A DNA stretch of 64,000 nucleotides, from positions 124,001 through 188,000 of the forward strand of contig NZ_CAJZAG010000008.1 of assembly GCF_914271485.1 (NCBI RefSeq), given 5' to 3'. The notes beneath the pieces are model-generated. The model was not told where the DNA came from. It made no database searches and saw only the letters and a list, made by a program, of their open reading frames with translations. The stretch comes from Cupriavidus pampae. GTDB lineage: Bacteria; Pseudomonadota; Gammaproteobacteria; Burkholderiales; Burkholderiaceae. This document shows positions 37,232-45,528 of this stretch, piece by piece; the stretch's first letter is position 1, and each line of letters begins with the position of its first letter. The position numbers were made by a program, and so were the translations under genes.

Positions 37232-37810
37232 ATGAATTCGACGAAGGTGCTACACACGACCGCGGCCACAACGCCCGTTACCGGCTATACGGCGACGGCG
37301 ATCGGGCTCCACTGGCTGATCGCGCTCGGCATCTTCACGGCCTTCGGTCTCGGCCTGTACATGACGAGCATTCACGGCTTCACGCCGACCAAGCTCAAGC
37401 TGTTCTCGTGGCACAAGTGGCTCGGCGTGACGATCTTCGCGGTGGCCGTGCTGCGCGTGCTCTGGCGCGCGACCCACGCCGCGCCGCCGGTCGCGCCGGG
37501 CACGCCCGCGTGGCAGGCACGGGCCGCGGCGGGCGCGCACCATCTGCTCTACGTGCTGATTCTGGTGGTGCCGATCACGGGCTATCTGTACAGCTGCGCC
37601 GCGGGCGTGCCGGTGGTCTATCTGGGCTTGTGGAAGCTGCCGATGCTGATCGAGCCCGGCGACACCGCCAAGGCCGTACTGCAGGCCACCCATATCTGGC
37701 TCAACTACACGATGGCGGCGATCGTCGTGGTGCATGCACTGGCCGCGATCAAGCATCAGGTCATCGATCGCGACGGCACGCTGGCACGCATGCTGCCATT
37801 TTTGCGCTGA
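37232..37810 (+). CDS. Cytochrome b561 family protein
   Basis: A 192-residue inner-membrane diheme cytochrome with four hydrophobic helices. The expected histidines are visible: GLHWLIALGIF, SWHKWLGVTIF, AGAHHLLYVLILVVPITGYL and the pair in THIWLNYTMAAIVVVHALAAIKH. It transfers electrons between the quinone pool and periplasmic partners. It is directly followed by two yceI genes, a pairing also seen in other bacteria (E. coli yceJ-yceI). Confidence 0.92.
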   Translation: MNSTKVLHTTAATTPVTGYTATAIGLHWLIALGIFTAFGLGLYMTSIHGFTPTKLKLFSWHKWLGVTIFAVAVLRVLWRATHAAPPVAPGTPAWQARAAAGAHHLLYVLILVVPITGYLYSCAAGVPVVYLGLWKLPMLIEPGDTAKAVLQATHIWLNYTMAAIVVVHALAAIKHQVIDRDGTLARMLPFLR

Positions 37811-37865
37811 TCTCCGCGTTGAATTTCCATTTTCCGATAGCGTTACTTCTAGCAAGGAGTTGCAG

Positions 37866-38459
37866 ATGACAAGCATCATTCATCGCGGCATGCGTCCGCT
37901 CGTCACCGGCGTGGCCACTCTGGCCGCGGTCGCCTCGCTCGCCTCGGTCGCGCAACTCGCATGGGCCCAGGTGGATACGTCCAAGAGCGCCGTGACCGCG
38001 ACCGCGCGCCAGATTGGCGTGCCGATGGAAGGCAAGTTCAAGAAATTCGACGCCACGGTCGATTTCGATCCCGCCAAGCTGGCGACGTCATCGGCGAAGA
38101 TCGATATCGACGTGTCGAGCTTCGAGATCGGCGACGCCGAGACCAGCAAGGAGGTCAAGGGAGCCGAGTGGTTCAACGCCGCGAAGTATCCGAAGGCCAC
38201 GTTCCAGTCGACGAGCATCAAGAGCACCGGCGCGGGCAAGGTCGACGTGGCCGGCAAGCTGACCATCAAGGGCAAGACCGTGGACGTGGTGGTACCGGCG
38301 ACCTATCGCCAGGATGCCGCCGGGCAAGTGTTCGATGGCGTGCTGCCGATCAAGCGCACCGCCTTCAACATCGGCGAGGGCGAGTGGAAGGACACCTCGG
38401 TCGTCGCCGACGATGTACAAATCAAGTTCCATATCGTGACGGCGACAAAGAAGGGCTGA
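37866..38459 (+). CDS. YceI-family periplasmic protein (first copy)
   Basis: A 197-residue YceI-domain protein, a lipocalin-like barrel that binds polyisoprenoid lipids. The N-terminal signal peptide ends near QLAWA (residue ~35). Typical strands follow: KFKKFDATVDFDPAKLATSSAKI, SKEVKGAEWFNAAKYPKATF and a C-terminal VVADDVQIKFHIVT. It begins 55 bases after the cytochrome b561 gene and likely shares its transcript. Family role is unsettled; a quinone or isoprenoid carrier for the cytochrome has been proposed. Confidence 0.9.
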   Translation: MTSIIHRGMRPLVTGVATLAAVASLASVAQLAWAQVDTSKSAVTATARQIGVPMEGKFKKFDATVDFDPAKLATSSAKIDIDVSSFEIGDAETSKEVKGAEWFNAAKYPKATFQSTSIKSTGAGKVDVAGKLTIKGKTVDVVVPATYRQDAAGQVFDGVLPIKRTAFNIGEGEWKDTSVVADDVQIKFHIVTATKKG

Positions 38460-38504
38460 AAGCCTGCCGCCGATTTTTCTATCAACTCAATCCGAGAAAC
38501 CTAT

Positions 38505-39095
38505 ATGCAAATGCGTTCCCTGACCGCCGCGCTCGTTGCCGTTGCTGCCGCTTCGGCAACCTTCACCGCCGCCGCCGCGCCGTCCACCTACAACCTCGAT
38601 CCCACGCACACGTACCCGAGCTTCGAGACCGATCACCTCGGTGGCCTGTCGGTGTGGCGCGGCAAGTTCGACAAGTCGAGCGGCGTGGTCACGCTGGACC
38701 GCGCGGCCAAGGCCGGCACCGTTGACGTCAAGATCGATGCCGCGTCGGTGGACTTCGGCAACTCGAAGCTCAACGACCACGTGAAGGGCCCCGAGATGTT
38801 CGACGTGCAGGCGCACCCGGACGCGACCTATAAGGGCAAGTTCACCAAGTTCAAGGGTGACGTGCCCACCGAGATCGATGGCGTGCTGACGCTGCGCGGT
38901 GTGTCCAAGCCCGTGAAGCTCGAGATTCGCGAGTTCAAGTGCATCGAGCATCCGATGCTCAAGCGCGAAGTGTGCGGCGCCGATGCGGCCGGCACGTTCA
39001 ATCGCGCGGACTTCGGCGTGGACTACGGCGCGAAGTACGGCTTCAAGCAGGACGTCAAGCTGGCGATCCAGGTCGAAGGCGTGAAGGCCGACTAA
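38505..39095 (+). CDS. YceI-family periplasmic protein (second copy)
   Basis: A 196-residue second YceI protein with a signal peptide ending near TAAAA (residue ~23). It carries the full pattern: [46 protein letters not shown], and [14 protein letters not shown]. It diverges from the first copy over most of its length, so the pair arose by an old duplication or separate acquisition. Its stop codon lies inside an 11-bp tandem repeat. Confidence 0.92.
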   Translation: MQMRSLTAALVAVAAASATFTAAAAPSTYNLDPTHTYPSFETDHLGGLSVWRGKFDKSSGVVTLDRAAKAGTVDVKIDAASVDFGNSKLNDHVKGPEMFDVQAHPDATYKGKFTKFKGDVPTEIDGVLTLRGVSKPVKLEIREFKCIEHPMLKREVCGADAAGTFNRADFGVDYGAKYGFKQDVKLAIQVEGVKAD

Positions 39096-39138
39096 AGGCC
39101 GACGCAAGGCCGATTCAAGGCCGATTCAAGGCTGATCC
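39084..39138 (+). repeat. Five tandem 11-bp repeats spanning the YceI stop codon
   Basis: Units of consensus AAGGCCGATTC start at 39084, 39095, 39106, 39117 and 39128. The first two are AAGGCCGACTA and AAGGCCGACGC, and the last is AAGGCTGATCC. The first unit holds the end of the reading frame (V-K-A-D-stop). Confidence 0.9.
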
Positions 39139-39158
39139 CGCGCGGCCCTCCGCGCGGG
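39137..39158 (+). other. GC-rich hairpin after the second yceI
   Basis: A perfect 9-bp stem (39137-39145 with 39150-39158) with a CCCT loop. It has no T run, so it is a weak terminator or mRNA-stabilising structure. Confidence 0.45.
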
Positions 39159-39290
39159 CTACCGGGTCTCTCCCCGCAATGGGGAAAGACCCCGATCGAC
39201 GGCGTTTCGCCTTCGATTCATTTGAATGCCCCGCTCCGGTGCCTGCCACCGCCCCTCGGGCATACCCCACCAATTACGACATCTACGCGG

Positions 39291-39320
39291 TTGTACGACG
39301 GACGACTGCCACAGTACAAT
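39291..39320 (+). promoter_or_regulatory. Candidate sigma70 promoter of phcBSRQ
   Basis: TTGTAC (39291-39296), an 18-base spacer and TACAAT (39315-39320). If used, the transcript has a leader of about 215 bases before the phcB start. Confidence 0.5.
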
Positions 39321-39356
39321 GGGTCGCCGCAGTCGCACCACTCCGGGAATCACATC

Positions 39357-39419
39357 ATGCGTGACTTCCCTGTTCGCATCCCAACCGCATCCTTAAACGG
39401 GCACGCGCATACGACATGA
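39357..39419 (+). CDS. Tiny leader ORF 1 (20 codons)
   Basis: An ATG-initiated reading frame of 20 residues just downstream of the phcB promoter candidate. It has no recognisable domain and a weak ribosome-binding site. Its stop overlaps the start of a second tiny ORF (ATGA). It may be translated only to regulate phcB, or may be chance. Confidence 0.25.
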   Translation: MRDFPVRIPTASLNGHAHTT

Positions 39420-39439
39420 GTCTTGGCTGCATTCCCTGA
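39416..39439 (+). CDS. Tiny leader ORF 2 (7 codons), in frame with phcB
   Basis: ATG at 39416 and TGA at 39437-39439 give a 7-residue peptide. It is in the same frame as phcB, and the frame is open from the TGA to the phcB GTG start. This could be a leader peptide, or the relic of an upstream phcB start interrupted by the stop. Confidence 0.25.
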   Translation: MSLGCIP

Positions 39440-39541
39440 TCCCGGTCACCCGCCGCGAGACCTCTTGCCCGAGCTGTACCCGGTCTGCCGTTCACGGCGC
39501 CCTGGCGCGCAGCGTTTTTCGGATTTCCCTGGCGCGACACC

Positions 39542-40933
39542 GTGTACTCCAAAACGCAAATCGATCCGGTAGTTAGTTTCCGCAACTCGCAGGGCGAGCA
39601 GGTGCGCGGAACGATCATCAATCTCCAGAGAAAGTCTCTGGTGATGGAAATCTATAACCCGTACTCGATCGTTCAGGTCAGCGAGGTGCTCAGCGAGCTC
39701 ACCGTTCGCATGGGCACGAAGAATGCGTACCTCGGCAAGGCGGTGGTCATGAGTCTCGTGAATACGGGCCTGACCGCTGTGGTGTCGCTGACGCTGATCG
39801 ACGAGTGGCGCGAACTCACCGACGTCAACAACGAGCCGAAGTCCGTGGCCCGCGAGGCCGAGATGTTCGTGCAGGACTGGGACACGCGTTTCAATATCCG
39901 ACGCGATTATCAGATCGTGGTCAATGAGATGCGCGCGTACCTCTCCGAAGTCTCGCGCTGGGTGGAGCAGGTCGATCTGACCGAGTCCCTGCCCAAGACC
40001 GACGGACGCCTGCGCGAGGACGTGTTCTATGAACTCGCCACGCCGCTGATGACCAAGGTCAAGACCTACCTCGACTGGCTCGAGGGCGAGGCGCAGCGCG
40101 TGGACCCCGAGATCGCGCCGGTGCACCGCACCTACGCACAGGCCGCGCTGCATCCGCTCTTGCTGCGCGCACCGTTCGTGTATCGCACTTTCACCAAGCC
40201 GCTCGGTTACGCGGGCGACTATGAAATGGTGAACCAGATCCTCAGCGATCCGCAGCAGGGCCCGACCACGTACTTCCAGATCGTCAATACGGCGTTCCTG
40301 AAAGCGGCGGTGGCCACTGCGCACCGCAACCGCATCGACCTGCTGGTGGACTTCCTCACGCGGCAGGCCGAGCGCGCGCGCGCCGCGGGCCGGCCGTTCC
40401 GTGTGTTGAATGTCGGCTGCGGTCCCGCGTTCGAGATCCAGCGCTTCGTGCGCGAGTATCCGAATCCGGAACTGCTGATCTTCCAGCTCGTGGACTTCAG
40501 CGCGGAAACGCTCGAGTACACGAAAAGCTCGATCGAGCGTTCGGCCGCGTCGGCGGGCCGCAAGGCGTCGGTGGAGATGGTCCACCAGTCGGTGCATGAA
40601 TTGCTCAAGCGCCGTATCGCGCCCGACGAGCCGGACTGGCGCGCGTTCGAGGCGGTCTACTGCGCGGGCCTGTTCGACTATCTGTCCGACAAGGTCTGCG
40701 CGCGGTTGCTCACGTATTTCGCGTCGCGCACCAAGCAGGGTGGCGAGATGCTGGTGACCAACGTCCATTCCGACAATCCCGAGAAGTTCGGCATGGAACA
40801 TTTGCTCGAGTGGTATCTGATCTATCGCAATGAGGCCGGCATGGCTTCGCTGTTGCCGGAGAACTCGCATGCACACCGATTCTATGTCGATGAAACCGGG
40901 GTCAATGTCTTCGCCGAAGCCACTATCCAGTGA
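39542..40933 (+). CDS. phcB: SAM-dependent methyltransferase PhcB, quorum signal synthase
   Basis: A 463-residue protein. Residues ~1-110 resemble a PilZ-like barrel (FRNSQGEQVRGTIINLQRKS). The C-terminal half is a class I methyltransferase with the SAM motif LNVGCGPAFE (Gly292, Gly294). PhcB of Ralstonia solanacearum has this design and makes the volatile 3-hydroxy fatty-acid methyl ester signal, 3-OH PAME or 3-OH MAME. The identity is supported by the exact downstream order phcS-phcR-phcQ. The start is GTG with a weak ribosome-binding site; no ATG or GTG lies closer upstream in frame after the TGA at 39437. Confidence 0.87.
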   Translation: MYSKTQIDPVVSFRNSQGEQVRGTIINLQRKSLVMEIYNPYSIVQVSEVLSELTVRMGTKNAYLGKAVVMSLVNTGLTAVVSLTLIDEWRELTDVNNEPKSVAREAEMFVQDWDTRFNIRRDYQIVVNEMRAYLSEVSRWVEQVDLTESLPKTDGRLREDVFYELATPLMTKVKTYLDWLEGEAQRVDPEIAPVHRTYAQAALHPLLLRAPFVYRTFTKPLGYAGDYEMVNQILSDPQQGPTTYFQIVNTAFLKAAVATAHRNRIDLLVDFLTRQAERARAAGRPFRVLNVGCGPAFEIQRFVREYPNPELLIFQLVDFSAETLEYTKSSIERSAASAGRKASVEMVHQSVHELLKRRIAPDEPDWRAFEAVYCAGLFDYLSDKVCARLLTYFASRTKQGGEMLVTNVHSDNPEKFGMEHLLEWYLIYRNEAGMASLLPENSHAHRFYVDETGVNVFAEATIQ

Positions 40934-42293
40934 CAGCGAGGTAGAGCTTCCCGTCCCGAACATGAGTGCCAATCAACTGTACGCCGGATATCAATCCGAG
41001 CTGGCGGAGTTCCGTCTCGCGTTCTCGCGAGGCGGCGCCTACACGGCCATCGCGCTCGTGATGTTCGGCGTCGGGCTCGACTACGGCCAGTATCCGGAGC
41101 AGCAACTGCCATTCGCCATCGCGCGTGTGGTGGTCTCGCTGATGATCGCCGGCGTGGTCTTCGCGCTGTACCGCGAGGCCGGCCGACGCTTTGCGCCGTG
41201 GCTCACGCTGACGTGGCTGCTGCTGCCGCAGATCATGATCGCGTGGATGATCTCGCAGACCGAGGGCGTGCAGTCGCCTTATTACGTGGGCCTGAACCTC
41301 GCGATCTTCGCGTCGGGCATCGCGTTGCCATTCGGGCTGTGGCAGAACGTGGTGTTCGGCATTCTGTCGTATCTGCTGTACGCGGCGGCCTGCTTTATCC
41401 ATCCGGGCGGCATCGAGCCGGCGGGCACCTTCATCGTCAATTCGCTATTCCTGTTGTTCGCGGCGGCCGCGAGCGGCGTGTACACGTTCTTCAACGAGCG
41501 CGCGCGCTTCATGCTGTTCCGCCTGAAGGCCGAGGTGGCCGAGAAGAACGTGGAGCTCGAGGACATCAACCGCCAGCTCGTCGATATCAAGGGCCAGATG
41601 CTCCAGCAGGAGAAGATGGCCGCCATCGGTACGCTCGCGGCGGGCCTGCTCCACGAGGTGAACAATCCGGTCAACTTCTGCCTGATGGCGATCGAGGTTG
41701 CCATGGAGGAGCCGGTCACGAAGAAGGAGCCCATGCTCGAGGAATGCCTGGTCGATGCCAAGCAGGGCATGCAGCGCATCCAGCATATCGTCTCCGATCT
41801 GAAGACGTTCGCGTACCGCAAGCCAGGGGCCGAGGTCGAGGGCACGCCGTTCCTGTTCGAGAAGGCGCTCGACTCGTCGATCCGGCTGACCGCGCACGAA
41901 CTGCGCGGCGTCAAGATGACGCGCGAGATGCCCGACGACACGCTCGTGTTCGGCGACGAGGCCGCCATCATCGGCGTGCTGATCAACCTGTTCTCGAACG
42001 CCGCGCTGGCCATGCGCAAGGTCAACACGCAGGGGCCGGCGATCCATACCACCGTGCGATGGCTCGATGGACGCCTGCATGTGCGCGTGCAGGACAACGG
42101 CCCCGGCATCGCGCCCGAGCATCTGGCGCGCGTGTTCGAACCGTTCTTCACCACGCGCGAAGTGGGGCAGGGCCTGGGCCTCGGCCTGTCGATCAGCTAT
42201 GCCGTGGTCGAGCGCCATGGCGGCGTGCTGTTCGCCGAGAGCGAGGTCGGCCAGTGGGCGGCGTTCGCTTTCGACCTGCCGCGGGCGGAGTGA
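40905..42293 (+). CDS. phcS: Membrane sensor histidine kinase PhcS
   Basis: A 462-residue kinase. Six hydrophobic helices (about residues 44-195) form the sensor, consistent with detecting a lipophilic signal. A linker coiled coil (AEVAEKNVELEDINRQL) leads to the H box GLLHEVNNPVNF with phospho-accepting His250. The ATP site follows (N box LINLFSNAALAM, then VQDNGPGIAP and GQGLGLGLSIS). PhcS senses the PhcB-made methyl ester. The start is uncertain: ATG at 40905 has GGGG upstream and overlaps phcB by 29 bases, while ATG at 40962 lies after the phcB stop. Confidence 0.87.
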   Translation: MSSPKPLSSDSEVELPVPNMSANQLYAGYQSELAEFRLAFSRGGAYTAIALVMFGVGLDYGQYPEQQLPFAIARVVVSLMIAGVVFALYREAGRRFAPWLTLTWLLLPQIMIAWMISQTEGVQSPYYVGLNLAIFASGIALPFGLWQNVVFGILSYLLYAAACFIHPGGIEPAGTFIVNSLFLLFAAAASGVYTFFNERARFMLFRLKAEVAEKNVELEDINRQLVDIKGQMLQQEKMAAIGTLAAGLLHEVNNPVNFCLMAIEVAMEEPVTKKEPMLEECLVDAKQGMQRIQHIVSDLKTFAYRKPGAEVEGTPFLFEKALDSSIRLTAHELRGVKMTREMPDDTLVFGDEAAIIGVLINLFSNAALAMRKVNTQGPAIHTTVRWLDGRLHVRVQDNGPGIAPEHLARVFEPFFTTREVGQGLGLGLSISYAVVERHGGVLFAESEVGQWAAFAFDLPRAE

Positions 42294-42300
42294 GGTTGTC

Positions 42301-43446
42301 ATGAGCGATATCAGTCAGGCCCGGCCGACCGTGCTCTACGTCGATGACGAGCAGATGGCGTGCAAGTATTTCGCGCGTGCCGTCGGCGGCGAATACGACG
42401 TGCTGCTGGCCACGAGCGCGGACGAAGCCACCGAGATCCTGCGCGCGCAGTCGGCGCGCATCTCGGTGCTGGTCACCGACTTCCGCATGCCGGGCCGCGA
42501 TGGCGGCTCGCTGCTGCGGCAGGTGGCGCTGGACTACCCGCAGATCGTGCGCATTCTCGTGACCGCGTATGCGGACAAGGACATGCTGCTCGAGACCGTC
42601 AATAACGGCGAGGTGTTCCGCATTCTCGAGAAGCCGATCGCGGTGGCTGGCGTGCGCGAGGTCCTGCGCCTGGCCGGCGAGCGGCATCGCGAGCGTCTGG
42701 CGCGTCAGCAGCGGCTGATGGCGATCGACGAGACGCTGGCATTCCTCGCGCATGAACTCAACACGCCGTTGGCCGCGATTGCCAACTTCGCGCGCGGCAT
42801 CGAGGCGCGCGTGAGCGGCGACGATGCGCCACAGCGGCTGGGCGAGATCGGCCAGGCCGCCGGCAAGATGCACGACAACGCGCAGTATTGCCTGGCGGTG
42901 CTGTCGTCGTTCCTGCAATCGGTGCGCAACAGCGCGGGCATGGCGGGTACGCCCGGCACACGATCGACGACGCCGGGCGAGCCGGTTTCGGCGGGTGCGC
43001 TGGTGTCGTCGCTGCTGGACACCTATCCATTCGCGGATGCCCAGCGCGACTGGGTTCAGGTGGAAGTACACGGCGATTTCCCGGTGCCGACGCTACCCAA
43101 CTGCGTCGCACTGGTGTTGTCGTCGGTCATGAGCAATGGGTTGCGCGCGCTGGCCGATGTCCGTGGCCCGGTGCTGCGCTTCGTGGTCGTGGCGGGCGAG
43201 CATCCCGAGATTCGCATCTCCGACAACGGGCCCGGCATTCCGCCCGAAGTCATGGAGCGGCTGCTCGTCGACCCGGTCACCACGCACGCAGGTGCCGGTG
43301 GCAGCGGGCTTGGCATGATCTTCTGTAACCGCGTCATGCAGTCATTCGGTGGCGGTATCCGGATTGCTTCGGCATCCGGCGCCGGCACGACCGTGACGCT
43401 GGATTTTCCCAATTTCAAGAATCGTATGCACAGGAGTGATCGATGA
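42301..43446 (+). CDS. phcR: PhcR, receiver domain fused to a histidine kinase
   Basis: A 381-residue protein starting with a receiver domain (YVDDEQ; phospho-acceptor Asp60 in VLVTDFRMPG; Lys111 in RILEKPIA). It ends in a kinase module with H box AFLAHELNTPLAAI (His151) and an ATP-binding lid (SDNGPGIPP, GAGGSGLGMIFC). This order, receiver first and kinase second, is the known peculiarity of PhcR. It acts between PhcS and control of PhcA. It begins 7 bases after phcS and overlaps phcQ by four bases. Confidence 0.87.
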   Translation: MSDISQARPTVLYVDDEQMACKYFARAVGGEYDVLLATSADEATEILRAQSARISVLVTDFRMPGRDGGSLLRQVALDYPQIVRILVTAYADKDMLLETVNNGEVFRILEKPIAVAGVREVLRLAGERHRERLARQQRLMAIDETLAFLAHELNTPLAAIANFARGIEARVSGDDAPQRLGEIGQAAGKMHDNAQYCLAVLSSFLQSVRNSAGMAGTPGTRSTTPGEPVSAGALVSSLLDTYPFADAQRDWVQVEVHGDFPVPTLPNCVALVLSSVMSNGLRALADVRGPVLRFVVVAGEHPEIRISDNGPGIPPEVMERLLVDPVTTHAGAGGSGLGMIFCNRVMQSFGGGIRIASASGAGTTVTLDFPNFKNRMHRSDR

Positions 43447-44447
43447 GCGAACTGAATACAACGCAGGCGCCCCCCGCGATTCTGTTCGTGGACGACGAGG
43501 CGACCGCCGTCAAATATTTCCAGCGTGCCATCGGGCAGCTGGCGCCCGTGGTCACGGGCGGATCGGTCGAAGAGGGCAAGGCGATGCTCGATGCGCACGG
43601 TGCCAGCCTCGCGGTGCTGGTGTCGGATCAGCGCATGCCCGGCGAGTACGGCAACGAACTGTTGCGCTACGCGCGCGAGCACTACCCGCATATCGTGCGC
43701 ATCCTGACCACAGCGTACTCGGAGCTCGACCAGACCGTCGAGGCCGTGAACCAGGGTCAGATCCATCGCTATATCAAGAAGCCATGGGACATCACGGCGC
43801 TGCGCATGGAGCTCAAGCAGGCGCTGGAGCTGTCCGGCCTGCGGCGCGAGCGTGACCAGCTCGTGCGCGAGAAGCTGTCGGTGATGCAGAAGCAGACCGT
43901 GGCGGCGCGCATCGGCATGGTGCAGGCGCTGACCGTGAGCCTGATCGGCCCGGGCCGCTTCCAGCCCGTGGAGACCTATCTGGCCGGTGCCGACCTTGCG
44001 GGTGCGCGGAGTCCGGAACCGGACTGGAATCGCATGGACTACGCCGATCTGGTCGGCGCGGAGAGCCAGCGTAGCGGCGCCTTCGGCCACGCGGTGAGCG
44101 CGCGGCTGGCGGAACTGCGTACGCGTCTTGCGGGACGGAATGCCGCAGAAGCGACCGCGGTGCTGGCGGAAGTCGTGGGCGATGGCACGTTGCGCCGTGA
44201 TGGTGATGCGGCCACGTGGACCACGCCGGCCCTGCTGTCCGAGTTTATCGAGAAGCCGGTCGACGAGGCGGTGTCACCCGCGCATGCAAGCTGGCTGGCG
44301 GCGCTGTTGTGGCTCGAGGAAGCAGGCGGTGCGCTGCAACTGGTGCGAGAAGGGGAAGCGATCACCGCGCGAGCGGGCACGCGCAACGAGTCGTTCGCCA
44401 ACGATCGCCTCGCGGTGTGGATCGAGAAGTTCTCGGAGACGGTGTAA
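43443..44447 (+). CDS. phcQ: Response regulator PhcQ
   Basis: A 334-residue protein with an N-terminal receiver (FVDDEAT; Asp62 in VLVSDQRMPGEYG; Lys112/113 in RYIKKPWD). The remaining ~200 residues contain no DNA-binding domain that I can recognise. It has a helical linker (ALELSGLRRERDQLV) and an uncharacterised C-terminal region. It is the last gene of the phc operon, coupled to phcR by an ATGA overlap. In Ralstonia PhcQ contributes to signal-dependent control of PhcA. A strong terminator follows. Confidence 0.87.
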   Translation: MSELNTTQAPPAILFVDDEATAVKYFQRAIGQLAPVVTGGSVEEGKAMLDAHGASLAVLVSDQRMPGEYGNELLRYAREHYPHIVRILTTAYSELDQTVEAVNQGQIHRYIKKPWDITALRMELKQALELSGLRRERDQLVREKLSVMQKQTVAARIGMVQALTVSLIGPGRFQPVETYLAGADLAGARSPEPDWNRMDYADLVGAESQRSGAFGHAVSARLAELRTRLAGRNAAEATAVLAEVVGDGTLRRDGDAATWTTPALLSEFIEKPVDEAVSPAHASWLAALLWLEEAGGALQLVREGEAITARAGTRNESFANDRLAVWIEKFSETV

Positions 44448-44472
44448 GTCTCCTCTCGTCTCTCGCAGAAAA

Positions 44473-44512
44473 CAAAAACGCCCGGCGCTGCACTGCACGC
44501 CGGGCGTTTTTG
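44473..44512. terminator. Strong bidirectional terminator between phcQ and secF
   Basis: A perfect 15-bp stem (44473-44487 with 44498-44512) with a 10-base loop and A/T tracts on both sides. It separates the convergent phc and sec transcripts. Confidence 0.92.
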
Positions 44513-44530
44513 TTGATGCGTTCCGACTGA

Positions 44531-45505
44531 CTAAGCCTGTGCGCCGAAATTCGGATCGTTGCGGTCCGTGTTCTCGCCGCCTTTCTTCTCGCCCTTGACC
44601 AGGTCCTCGCGCTTGACGCCGAGCCACATCGCCAGCGCCGCGGCCACAAACACCGACGAGTAGATACCGAACAGGATACCGACCGTCAGCGCGAGCGCGA
44701 AGTAGTGCAGCGTGGGGCCGCCGAAGAAGAACATCGACAGCACCATCATTTCGGTCGAGCCGTGGGTGATGATGGTCCGCGAGATCGTGCTCGTGATCGC
44801 GTTGTCGATGATCTCGTGCGTGGTCATCTTGCGGTATTTGCGGAAGTTCTCGCGAATCCGGTCAAAGATCACCACCGACTCGTTCACCGAGTAGCCCAGC
44901 ACCGCGAGAATCGCCGCCAGCACCGACAGCGAGAATTCCCACTGGAAGAGCGCGAAGAAGCCCAGGATGATCACCACGTCGTGCAGGTTCGCGATAATGC
45001 CCGCCACCGCGAACTTCCACTCGAAGCGGAACGACAGGTAGATCACGATGCCGATCACCACGCACAGCAGCGCCAGCAGGCCATCGGTGGCGAGCTCCTT
45101 GCCCACCTGCGGTCCGACGAACTCGACGCGTTGCAGCTTGACGTCCGGCGTGGCGGCCTGCAGCGAGGTCATGACCTGCTGGCTCTGCACCGCCGAGGTG
45201 ACCGGCTTGCCCTGCGCGTCCTTCTGCAGCGGCAGGCGGATCATCACGTCGCGCGAGGTGCCGAAGTTCTGCACCTGCACGTCGGTGTAGCCGAGCTTGC
45301 CGACCTGACCGCGGATCTGCTCGAGGTTGGCCGCCTGCTGGTAGTTGACCTCCATCACGGTACCGCCCGTGAATTCGATCGACAGGTGCAGGCCCTTGTG
45401 CCAGAGGAAGAAGACGGCGACGGCGAACGTCAGGAAGGACACCACGTTGAAGACCAACGCGTGCTTCATGAACGGAATGTCGCGCTTGATGCGGAAAAAT
45501 TCCAT
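44531..45505 (-). CDS. secF: Protein translocase subunit SecF
   Basis: A 324-residue inner-membrane protein that works with SecD to help complete export through SecYEG using the proton gradient. It has six predicted helices, with the first periplasmic loop between helices 1 and 2. RND-type motifs are visible: VLGYSVNESVVIFDRIRENFRKY and TISRTIITHGST. It follows secD by 23 bases in the conserved order yajC-secD-secF. Confidence 0.95.
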   Translation of the reverse strand: MEFFRIKRDIPFMKHALVFNVVSFLTFAVAVFFLWHKGLHLSIEFTGGTVMEVNYQQAANLEQIRGQVGKLGYTDVQVQNFGTSRDVMIRLPLQKDAQGKPVTSAVQSQQVMTSLQAATPDVKLQRVEFVGPQVGKELATDGLLALLCVVIGIVIYLSFRFEWKFAVAGIIANLHDVVIILGFFALFQWEFSLSVLAAILAVLGYSVNESVVIFDRIRENFRKYRKMTTHEIIDNAITSTISRTIITHGSTEMMVLSMFFFGGPTLHYFALALTVGILFGIYSSVFVAAALAMWLGVKREDLVKGEKKGGENTDRNDPNFGAQA

Positions 45506-45528
45506 GATGTTTCCTCAGTGTCCGCCGC

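Larger units (their letters stand above)
39096..39541 (+). other. 446-base leader region upstream of phcB
   Basis: Contains the tandem repeats, a GC hairpin without a T run, a promoter-like sequence and two tiny overlapping ORFs. No larger gene is supported. The in-frame TGA at 39437 blocks any extension of phcB upstream of about 39440. Confidence 0.65.
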
